Assembly: GCF_013385635.1 (NCBI RefSeq)
Contig: NZ_JACAPR010000001.1
Coordinates: 62,001 to 126,000 of the forward strand
Source: Pseudomonas gingeri
GTDB lineage: Bacteria; Pseudomonadota; Gammaproteobacteria; Pseudomonadales; Pseudomonadaceae
Direction of reading: 5' to 3'
Length of the DNA stretch: 64,000 nucleotides
Both the position numbers and the translations under genes were made by a program. The notes below the pieces were generated by a model, which was not told the origin of the DNA, searched no databases, and was given only the letters and a program-made list of their open reading frames with translations. This document shows positions 57,309 to 64,000 of the stretch, piece after piece. Numbering within the stretch: position 1 is the stretch's first letter; each line of letters starts with the position of its first letter.

Positions 57309-57394
57309 GTGGGAGCCGGCTTGCCGGCGATAGTATCGATGCGTTCTCCTGCCCGACCCTGTCGCCTGGATCGCCAGCAAGCCGGCCCCCACAG
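57309..57394. repeat. REP pair between iron-binding protein and permease genes
   Basis: GTGGGAGCCGGCTTGCCGGCGAT (57309-57331) and the reverse TCGCCAGCAAGCCGGCCCCCAC (to 57394) form an inverted pair inside an operon, where it could reduce downstream expression relative to the binding protein. Confidence 0.87.
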
Positions 57395-57430
57395 GGGGCC
57401 GGCGTGTAAACACCTGTTCTGAGAGCTCCC

Positions 57431-59047
57431 TTGGCCCATCCCGCCCAACGCCGCTGGTATCCCCTGGTTCTCGCCGTCGCCGCCCTGGTGCTGTTGCCGC
57501 TGAGCGTGCTGTTGCTGTCCTGGCAGTCGATCGACCTGCAGATCTGGTCCCACCTCTGGGAAACCCAGATGCCCCGCCTGCTGGGCAATACCCTGACCCT
57601 GGTGGTCGGCGTCGGCGTCGGCGTCACCCTGCTTGGCGTCAGTCTCGCCTGGCTCACCAGCCTCTGCGAGTTTCCCGGCCGTCGCTGGCTCGATTGGGCG
57701 TTGATGCTGCCCTTTGCCATTCCGGCCTATGTCCTGGCGTTTGTCTTCGTCGGCCTGCTGGACTTCGCCGGCCCGGTGCAAAGCCTGTTGCGCGAAGTCT
57801 TCGGCAGCGGCTTGCGGCTGCCACGGGTACGTTCCACCGGCGGCGTGATCCTGGTGCTGGTGCTGGTCTTCTATCCCTATGTCTACCTGCTGGCGCGCAA
57901 CGCGTTCCTGGCCCAGGGCAAGGGCTTGATGGAGGCGGCCCGGGTCCTCGGCCAATCGCCCTGGCAGGCGTTCTGGCGCGTGGCCCTGCCCATGGCGCGT
58001 CCGGCCATCGGTGCCGGCGTGGCGTTGGCACTGATGGAAACCCTGGCGGATTTCGGCGCGGTCTCGGTGTTCAACTTCGACACCTTCACCACCGCGATCT
58101 ACAAGACCTGGTACGGCTTCTTCAGCCTCTCCAGCGCGGCCCAGTTGGCCAGCCTGTTGTTGCTCGCGGTGATGCTGGTGCTCTACGGCGAGCGGCGGGC
58201 CCGGGGCGCCAGTCGTGCCGGCAACGAACGGCCACGGGGCAAGGCGTTGTATCACCTGCACGGGGTCAAGGCCTGGGCCGCCAGCGGCTGGTGCCTGCTG
58301 GTGTTCGCCTGCGCCTTTGTCATCCCATTGCTGCAACTGCTGGTGTGGTTCTGGCAACGCGGTCGCTTCGACCTCGATGAGCGCTACACCGGGCTGATCC
58401 TGCACACGCTGTACCTGGGCGGCATGGCCGCGCTGATCACCGTCGCCGTGGCGCTGGTGCTGGCGTTCGCGCGGCGCCTGGCTCCGACCCGGGCCATCCG
58501 CGCCGGAGTCAGCCTGGCGAACCTCGGCTATGCGCTGCCCGGCTCGGTGCTGGCGGTGTCGATCATGCTCGCCTTCAGCTACCTGGACCGGGAACTGGTG
58601 ATCCCGCTGTCGAGCTGGCTCGGCGGTGCCGGCAAGCCGTTGCTGCTGGGCAGCCTGTCTGCCTTGTTGCTGGCGTACCTGGTGCGTTTTATCGCAGTGG
58701 CCTATGGGCCGCTGGAAAACAGCCTGGCACGGATTCGCCCGTCGTTGCCGGAAGCTGCTCGCAGCCTGGGTGTCAGTGGGCCACGACTGTTTTTCAAAGT
58801 GTATCTGCCGTTGCTGCTGCCGGGCACCTTGAGCGCGGCCTTGCTGGTGTTTGTCGACGTGCTCAAGGAAATGCCCGCGACCCTGCTGATGCGCCCGTTC
58901 GGCTGGGACACGCTGGCGGTGCGGATCTTCGAGATGACCAGTGAAGGCGAGTGGGCGCGGGCATCACTGCCGGCGCTGACCCTGGTGCTGGTCGGCCTGT
59001 TGCCGGTGATTGGCCTGATCCGTCGCTCGGCTCGGCAAATCGGTTAG
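57431..59047 (+). CDS. Fe(3+) ABC transporter permease (FbpB-like)
   Basis: The 538-residue inner-membrane protein is a tandem of two six-span ABC permease domains; EAA loops are GLMEAARVLGQSPWQAFWRVALP and PSLPEAARSLGVSGPRLFFKVYLP. The gene starts at a TTG (57431) with GAGAG ten bases before; no better start is seen. It works with the iron-binding protein upstream. The transport ATPase must be supplied from elsewhere, since gcvT follows. Confidence 0.9.
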   Translation: MAHPAQRRWYPLVLAVAALVLLPLSVLLLSWQSIDLQIWSHLWETQMPRLLGNTLTLVVGVGVGVTLLGVSLAWLTSLCEFPGRRWLDWALMLPFAIPAYVLAFVFVGLLDFAGPVQSLLREVFGSGLRLPRVRSTGGVILVLVLVFYPYVYLLARNAFLAQGKGLMEAARVLGQSPWQAFWRVALPMARPAIGAGVALALMETLADFGAVSVFNFDTFTTAIYKTWYGFFSLSSAAQLASLLLLAVMLVLYGERRARGASRAGNERPRGKALYHLHGVKAWAASGWCLLVFACAFVIPLLQLLVWFWQRGRFDLDERYTGLILHTLYLGGMAALITVAVALVLAFARRLAPTRAIRAGVSLANLGYALPGSVLAVSIMLAFSYLDRELVIPLSSWLGGAGKPLLLGSLSALLLAYLVRFIAVAYGPLENSLARIRPSLPEAARSLGVSGPRLFFKVYLPLLLPGTLSAALLVFVDVLKEMPATLLMRPFGWDTLAVRIFEMTSEGEWARASLPALTLVLVGLLPVIGLIRRSARQIG

Positions 59048-59203
59048 GTGCCAGGTCGGTCCCTTGCGGCTACAATGCGCGGCATTCGGTGCGGTCCGTC
59101 TGACAGACCGGGTGCTGGAACATGGCTCAAGGCCCCATCCATAAAGGGCTCAAGCCAATCCGACGCCTGTCCGCACCTTCGCCACGCCCGGAAGGAGAAA
59201 CCC

Positions 59204-60286
59204 ATGGGACAGCGTACGCCTCTGTATGACCTGCACCTCGCCCTTGGCGCGAAGATGGTCGATTTTGGCGGTTGGGATATGCCTCTGCATTATGGCTCGC
59301 AAGTCGAGGAGCACCATCAGGTGCGGCGCGATTGCGGGGTCTTCGATGTTTCGCACATGACCGTGATCGATATCGCCGGCAGCCAGGCCAAGTCCTGGCT
59401 GCAGTATCTGCTGGCCAATGATGTCGAGCGTCTCGACAGCCCCGGCCGCGCCTTGTACAGCGCCATGCTCGACGAGCAGGGCGGGGTGATCGACGATATG
59501 ATCGTCTATCGCACCGACGACGGTTATCGCCTGGTGGTCAACGCGGCCACCCGCGACCAGGACCTGGCGTGGATGAACGCCCGGATCGGCCAGTTCGACG
59601 TGCAATTGCTGGAGCGCCCAGAACTGGCGATGCTGGCGATCCAGGGGCCGCAGGCCCGGCACAAGATCAGCGAACTGGTGACCCAGTCCCGCGGCCAGTT
59701 GATCCAGCAACTCAAACCCTTCGAAGGCCGCAGTGACGGCGACTGGTTCATCGCCCGCACCGGCTATACCGGTGAAGATGGCCTGGAAATCGTGTTGCCG
59801 GCGCAGCAGGCGCCCGGTTTCTTCAACGACCTGGTCGGCGCCGGCATTTCCCCTATCGGCCTCGGTGCCCGCGATACCTTGCGGCTCGAAGCCGGGATGA
59901 ACCTCTACGGTCAGGATATCCACCTGGATGTCTCGCCCCTGGCTGCCAATATGGCCTGGACCATTGCCTGGGAACCGGCGTCCCGTGACTTCATCGGGCG
60001 CGCCGCCCTCGAAGCGGAAAAGGCGAGTGGGCCGAAGCTCAAGCTGGTCGGCCTGGTGCTGGAAGAACGGGGTGTCTTGCGTGCCCACCAGGTGGTTCGT
60101 ATCGCTGATATTGGCGAAGGAGAGATCACCAGTGGTAGTTTCTCTCCTACGCTAAGCAAGTCGATTGCGCTGGCGCGTGTTCCCTCGGCGACAGCTGATC
60201 GCGCCGAAGTGGAAATTCGCGGCAAATGGTACCCGGTTCGCGTGGTTAGGCCGACGTTCGTGCGTCATGGCAAAACCCTGGTCTGA
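59204..60286 (+). CDS. gcvT: Glycine cleavage system T protein (aminomethyltransferase)
   Basis: The 360-residue enzyme transfers the methylene group from the lipoyl arm of GcvH to tetrahydrofolate and releases ammonia. Family blocks are TPLYDLHLALGAKMVDFGGW, GVFDVSHMTVIDI, RTGYTGEDGLEIVLP and the closing GKWYPVRVV. The ATG at 59204 has a perfect GGAAGGAG at 59190-59197; the open frame to 59048 is upstream of it. A TACAAT hexamer at 59071-59076 may be the promoter. gcvH follows 57 bp downstream. Confidence 0.95.
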   Translation: MGQRTPLYDLHLALGAKMVDFGGWDMPLHYGSQVEEHHQVRRDCGVFDVSHMTVIDIAGSQAKSWLQYLLANDVERLDSPGRALYSAMLDEQGGVIDDMIVYRTDDGYRLVVNAATRDQDLAWMNARIGQFDVQLLERPELAMLAIQGPQARHKISELVTQSRGQLIQQLKPFEGRSDGDWFIARTGYTGEDGLEIVLPAQQAPGFFNDLVGAGISPIGLGARDTLRLEAGMNLYGQDIHLDVSPLAANMAWTIAWEPASRDFIGRAALEAEKASGPKLKLVGLVLEERGVLRAHQVVRIADIGEGEITSGSFSPTLSKSIALARVPSATADRAEVEIRGKWYPVRVVRPTFVRHGKTLV

Positions 60287-60343
60287 TTTTATCTGGCGAG
60301 CCCGCGTGGCGGGCCGCCGACACTTTTTTCGAGGACACTGAAT

Positions 60344-60727
60344 ATGAGCCAAATCCCTGCCGATCTGCGTTTTGCCGAAAGCCACGAATGGGCCCGCCTG
60401 GAAGCCGACGGTACGGTGACCGTGGGCATCAGCGACCACGCTCAGGAAGCCTTGGGCGATGTGGTGTTCGTTGAGCTGACGGAAGTCGGCAATGAGTTCA
60501 AGGCCGGTGATCAGGCGGGTGTGGTGGAGTCGGTGAAGGCCGCCTCCGATATCTACGCGCCGGTTTCCGGTGAAGTGATCGCGGTCAACGACGCCCTGTC
60601 CGGGGAGCCGGAGCTGTTGAACAGCGACCCTTACGGGGCGTGGATCTTCAAGCTCAAGCCGAACGACGAGGCTGACCTGGGCAAGCTGCTGGATGCGGCG
60701 GGCTACAAGGCCGCCATCGGCGAGTAA
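60344..60727 (+). CDS. gcvH: Glycine cleavage system H protein
   Basis: The 127-residue carrier has the lipoylated lysine at K65 in [14 protein letters not shown], and the standard N-terminus [14 protein letters not shown]. It shuttles the aminomethyl group between GcvP, GcvT and the dihydrolipoamide dehydrogenase. It is directly after gcvT. gcvP is not adjacent: a REP pair and an inverted aminotransferase gene lie between. Confidence 0.96.
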   Translation: MSQIPADLRFAESHEWARLEADGTVTVGISDHAQEALGDVVFVELTEVGNEFKAGDQAGVVESVKAASDIYAPVSGEVIAVNDALSGEPELLNSDPYGAWIFKLKPNDEADLGKLLDAAGYKAAIGE

Positions 60728-60742
60728 TAGGTACACTGAATT

Positions 60743-60826
60743 GTGGGAGCCGGCTTGCCGGCGATGAGGTCCTCAAGCCTTGTACTGTCCTCAGGGACGC
60801 CATCGCCGGCAAGCCGGCTCCTACAG
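60743..60826. repeat. REP pair after gcvH
   Basis: GTGGGAGCCGGCTTGCCGGCGATG (60743-60766) and its reverse CATCGCCGGCAAGCCGGCTCCTACAG (60801-60826) lie between the convergent gcvH and aminotransferase genes. Confidence 0.9.
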
Positions 60827-60840
60827 TTTTTCATGCGGTA

Positions 60841-61980
60841 TCAGCGTTTCAATGCTGTCTTGACCGCCGCCACCGAGCGCTCGACATCGGCCCGGGTGAT
60901 CATGTTGAACATCGGCAGCGAGACGATCAGGCGTCCGACGCGTTCGGCGACCGGGAACATGCCTTCCTTGAAACCGCGTTCGCGGTACAGGCTCAGCAAG
61001 TGGATCGCCGGATAGTGGTAGCCGATGCCGACGCCCTGCTGCTTCATGTCTTCCATGAAGGTCGCCCGTGCCGGCTGGCCATCGCTACGCTCCGGCAGGA
61101 CCAGTTGGAACATGTGCCAGTTGCTGTGGGTGAAATCCTTCACCGGTAGCTGCGCACCGTACTGTTCCTCGAAATCGCTGCCGAACAGTTCGAAATAGTA
61201 CTGGGCCATCTCCCGCCGATGAGCGGTGATGGCATCGATATGGGCGAACTGGCCCAGGCCGATGGCCGCGGCGACGTCGGTCATGTTGAACTTGCCGCCG
61301 AGCACATCCACGTCCAGACCATCGTGGCCGGTGCGGGTCACGCCCTGCAGGCGATACTTCTCCGCCAGGCGCGCTTCCTCGGCGTTGTTCAACACCAGGC
61401 AACCGCCTTCCGACGAGGTGATGTTCTTGTTCGCCTGGAAGCTGAACGAGACGAAGTCACCGAGGGCGCCGATCTTCTGCCCGCGCCACTCGGACCCGAG
61501 GGCCTGGGCGGCGTCTTCGACGATACGCAGGTTGTGTTTCTTGGCGATGGCGTAGAGGCGGTCCATGTCCACCGGCAGGCCGGACAGGTACACCGGGATG
61601 ATCGCGCGGGTGCGTGGAGTGATCGCGGCCTCGACCTGGTCCAGGTCGATATTGCGGGTCACCGGGTCGATATCGGCGAACACCGGGGTGGCGCCGACTT
61701 CGATGATCACGTTGGCGGTGGCGACCCAGGAAATCGGCGTGGTGATGACTTCGTCACCCGGGCCGATGCCGGCGATGCGCAGGGCGATCTCCATGGTGCA
61801 GGTGCCGGAGTTGAACGTCCGCACCGGACGCCCGCCGAAGTATTCCGATAACTGGGCTTCAAAGGCCGCCACCTTGGGACCGCTGGTGATCCAGCCGGAC
61901 CGCAGGACTTCGGCGACCGACGAAATGGTCGCTTCGTCGATGGTGGGTTTGGAGAAAGGCAGGAAAGGCAGTTGGCTCAT
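60841..61980 (-). CDS. DegT/DnrJ/EryC1/StrS aminotransferase (ArnB-like)
   Basis: The 379-residue PLP enzyme has the family blocks FSKPTIDEATISSVAEVLRS, GWITSGPKVAAFE, DEVITTPISWVATAN, IVEDAAQALGSEW (Asp contacting the PLP pyridine N) and SFQANKNITSSEGG with the Schiff-base lysine. The closest well-known relative by pattern is ArnB, which makes UDP-4-amino-4-deoxy-L-arabinose. No other sugar-nucleotide or arn gene is in the window. It lies on the opposite strand between gcvH and gcvP, with 268 bp to gcvP. Confidence 0.87.
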   Translation of the reverse strand: MSQLPFLPFSKPTIDEATISSVAEVLRSGWITSGPKVAAFEAQLSEYFGGRPVRTFNSGTCTMEIALRIAGIGPGDEVITTPISWVATANVIIEVGATPVFADIDPVTRNIDLDQVEAAITPRTRAIIPVYLSGLPVDMDRLYAIAKKHNLRIVEDAAQALGSEWRGQKIGALGDFVSFSFQANKNITSSEGGCLVLNNAEEARLAEKYRLQGVTRTGHDGLDVDVLGGKFNMTDVAAAIGLGQFAHIDAITAHRREMAQYYFELFGSDFEEQYGAQLPVKDFTHSNWHMFQLVLPERSDGQPARATFMEDMKQQGVGIGYHYPAIHLLSLYRERGFKEGMFPVAERVGRLIVSLPMFNMITRADVERSVAAVKTALKR

Positions 61981-62248
61981 GGGGTCGTGACGTCCGATGT
62001 GAAGGCCGGGAAATGGTCCGCAGGCGCTAAAGGATAGACAGCTATGCCGCGATGCTGTCGATGATACTGATTTGATGTGAAATTTCGGTTCTTTTTACTG
62101 TCCTGATGCTGAACGGACGCTTCGCGGCGGCTCGGGAAGCGGGCTGCTATGCTGCTTGCACAGTGGCCGAAACGACTTCTGCGCCAGTCGTCGTCTCGGT
62201 GATTCCCGTGTTGCCTCGACGCCGTGCGCCGCCAGGAGAGAGCCCGTC
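61981..62248 (+). other. Divergent intergenic region before gcvP
   Basis: The region carries a weak TTGATG (62072-62077)/TTTACT (62094-62099) pair 16 bp apart and an AGGAGA ribosome-binding site at 62233-62238. The conserved cores of the glycine riboswitch were not recognised. Confidence 0.35.
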
Positions 62249-64000
62249 ATGTCCTCATCGCCGTCCTTGAGCCAGTTGCGAGATCCCCAGGCGTTCCTGC
62301 GTCGTCACCTCGGGCCGGATGCCGCCGAACAGCAGGCGATGCTCGATGTCCTCGGGCTCAAGAGTCGCGTCGAACTGATCGAGCAGACGGTGCCGCCGGG
62401 CATTCGCCTGAACCGCGAGCTAGAGCTGCCCGCGGCACTGGACGAACAGGCGGCCCTGGACAAGCTGCGCGGTTACGCCGAGCAGAACCAGCTCTGGACC
62501 AGCCTGATCGGCATGGGCTACCACGGCACGCTGATACCGACGGTGATCCTGCGTAATGTCCTGGAGAACCCCGGTTGGTACACCGCCTATACCCCTTATC
62601 AACCGGAAATCGCCCAGGGTCGCCTGGAAGCCCTGCTCAATTTCCAGCAACTGACCATCGACCTGACTGGCCTGGAACTGGCCAATGCCTCGTTGCTCGA
62701 CGAAGCCACCGCGGCGGCGGAAGCCATGGCCCTGGCCAAGCGGGTGGCGAAGTCGAAAAGCAACCTGTTCTTTGTCGATGAGCAGTGTCATCCGCAGACG
62801 ATCTCCGTGGTGCGCACCCGTGCCGAAGGTTTCGGTTTCGAGTTGCTGGTCGGCCCTGTGGATAACCTGAGCCGGCACTCGGTATTCGGGGCCTTGCTGC
62901 AGTACCCCGACAGCCATGGCGAGATCCGCGACCTGCGACCGCTGATCGAGCAACTGCACGCCCAGCAGGCGTTGGCCTGCGTGGCGGCCGACCTGTTGAG
63001 CCTGCTGCTGCTGACCCCGCCCGGCGAGTTGGGCGCGGACGTGGTGTTCGGTTCATCCCAGCGTTTTGGTGTGCCGATGGGCTACGGTGGGCCGCACGCG
63101 GCGTATTTCGCTACCCGCGATGAGTACAAGCGGGCGATTCCCGGGCGGATCATCGGTGTGTCCCGGGATGCCCGGGGCAATATGGCGCTGCGCATGGCCC
63201 TGCAGACCCGCGAGCAACATATCCGTCGGGAAAAGGCCAACTCGAATATCTGCACGGCCCAGGTGCTGCTGGCCAATATCGCCGGTTTCTATGCGGTCTA
63301 CCATGGGCCCGAGGGGCTCAGACGCATCGCCCAGCGGGTGCATCGACTGACCTGCATCCTCGCCAGCGGCCTTGAGCGCAAGGGCATCGCGCGGCTCAAC
63401 CGACACTTTTTCGACACCCTGACCCTGGAGGTCGGCGGCAGCCAGACAGCCATCCTCGACAGTGCCCGGGCGGCCCGGATCAACCTGCGGATTCTCGGGC
63501 GCGGCCAACTGGGCCTGAGCCTGGACGAGACCTGCGACGAAACCACGGTGCTGCGTTTGCTGGATATCTTCCTCGGTGCCGATCATGGACTGGTGGTTGC
63601 CGAACTGGATGCGCAAGCCCTGGACAGCGGTATTCCGGATGAGCTGCAACGCCGCTCCGCCTACCTGACCCATCCGGTGTTCAATGCCCACCACAGCGAA
63701 ACCGAGATGTTGCGTTACCTCAAGCAACTGGAGAACAAGGACCTGGCCCTCAACCAGTCGATGATCCCACTGGGCTCTTGCACGATGAAGCTCAATGCCA
63801 GCAGCGAGATGATCCCCATCACCTGGCCGGGTTTTGCCAACCTGCACCCGTTCGCCCCGCGCGAACAGGTCGAGGGCTACACGGCGATGATCGACGAGCT
63901 GGAACACTGGCTGTGCGCGATTACCGGTTTCGACGCCATCTGCATGCAGCCCAACTCCGGTGCCCAGGGTGAATATGCCGGGCTGCTGGCGATCCGCAAA
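62249..64000 (+). CDS. gcvP: Glycine dehydrogenase (decarboxylating), P protein, N-terminal 584 residues
   Basis: The gene runs off the right end. The visible part has the GcvP N-terminal blocks [17 protein letters not shown], the [23 protein letters not shown] segment and [13 protein letters not shown]; it continues in frame to the last base. GcvP decarboxylates glycine and loads the aminomethyl group on GcvH. The pyridoxal-phosphate lysine is expected beyond the window. The ATG at 62249 has AGGAGA ten bases upstream. It has its own promoter region, being separated from gcvTH by an inverted gene. Confidence 0.96.
   Translation, partial: MSSSPSLSQLRDPQAFLRRHLGPDAAEQQAMLDVLGLKSRVELIEQTVPPGIRLNRELELPAALDEQAALDKLRGYAEQNQLWTSLIGMGYHGTLIPTVILRNVLENPGWYTAYTPYQPEIAQGRLEALLNFQQLTIDLTGLELANASLLDEATAAAEAMALAKRVAKSKSNLFFVDEQCHPQTISVVRTRAEGFGFELLVGPVDNLSRHSVFGALLQYPDSHGEIRDLRPLIEQLHAQQALACVAADLLSLLLLTPPGELGADVVFGSSQRFGVPMGYGGPHAAYFATRDEYKRAIPGRIIGVSRDARGNMALRMALQTREQHIRREKANSNICTAQVLLANIAGFYAVYHGPEGLRRIAQRVHRLTCILASGLERKGIARLNRHFFDTLTLEVGGSQTAILDSARAARINLRILGRGQLGLSLDETCDETTVLRLLDIFLGADHGLVVAELDAQALDSGIPDELQRRSAYLTHPVFNAHHSETEMLRYLKQLENKDLALNQSMIPLGSCTMKLNASSEMIPITWPGFANLHPFAPREQVEGYTAMIDELEHWLCAITGFDAICMQPNSGAQGEYAGLLAIRK

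Noticed and set aside
59048..59203. Possible glycine riboswitch before gcvT
   Set aside because: The conserved GGAGAG and CCGCCGAAG-like cores and the tandem aptamer layout were not found; a small GTCTG/CAGAC repeat alone is not evidence.
61981..62248. Possible glycine riboswitch before gcvP
   Set aside because: No aptamer core was seen by eye; a covariance search would settle it.

Overview
The window is chromosomal DNA of a Pseudomonas, most likely of the P. fluorescens complex. The evidence is the high GC with GC-rich third codon positions, the gene order and the repeats. The runs hemC-hemD-hemX-hemY-dsbH-algQ-FKBP-algP, hemB-ppk/ppx-trxA-rho-acyltransferase-ubiD, and zapA-6S RNA-ygfA-ygfB-pepP-ubiH-ABC(Fe)-gcvTHP match the order I recall around PA5213-PA5260 of P. 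aeruginosa. REP palindromes with the core GTAGGAGCCGGCTTGCCGGCG occur at seven intergenic loci. No tRNA, rRNA, insertion sequence, prophage or CRISPR array was seen.

Layout. 1-7.5 kb: the 3' end of hemC, then hemD, hemX and hemY (tetrapyrrole synthesis), a DsbB-family oxidase, the sigma70-binding regulator AlgQ/Rsd, a periplasmic FKBP isomerase, and AlgP, a histone H1-like protein whose tail is encoded by an 84-bp tandem repeat. 7.5-10.2 kb: an ABC-F ATPase and a LysE-type exporter. 10.2-15.2 kb: a leftward cassette of envelope proteins (two COG3014 lipoproteins, YcfL, LpoB and a CsgG/LpoB-like protein). 15.4-20.4 kb: a cytochrome c/FTR1 fused iron permease, YaiI, ElbB, a sterol-desaturase-like membrane enzyme and a DedA protein. 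20.5-25.3 kb: hemB-ppk, preceded by a very good Pho box with a -10 element, converging on ppx. 25.6-29.5 kb: a polar amino-acid ABC transporter with a divergent FadR-type GntR regulator. 29.6-36.2 kb: trxA, rho with a C-rich leader, an AcylT3-SGNH O-acetyltransferase with lower GC, ubiD and a 2Fe-2S flavin reductase.

36.5-44.3 kb: a small predicted outer-membrane barrel, a TonB-dependent receptor followed by chaC, glpT with a near-consensus GlpR operator, a periplasmic histidine phosphatase, a quinone oxidoreductase and a stand-alone FliL-like protein. 44.3-49.1 kb: an HlyD/RbbA/ABC-2 export operon. 49.2-52.3 kb: an EVE protein, a 53-residue membrane peptide, ygfA, 6S RNA, zapA, a ZapB-like coiled coil and ygfB. 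52.3-59 kb: pepP, two ubiquinone flavin hydroxylases and a ferric-iron ABC transporter without its ATPase. 59-64 kb: gcvT, gcvH, a solitary ArnB-like aminotransferase on the opposite strand, and the first 584 codons of gcvP.

Most of the window is conserved core genome. The best candidates for undescribed biology are the CsgG/LpoB/YcfL/COG3014 cassette with its tandem duplicate, the TonB receptor-ChaC pair, the cytochrome c-FTR1 fusion, the orphan aminotransferase inside the gcv region, and several regulatory sites read directly from the DNA (Pho box, GlpR operator, GntR palindrome, and a hairpin over the dsbH ribosome-binding site).
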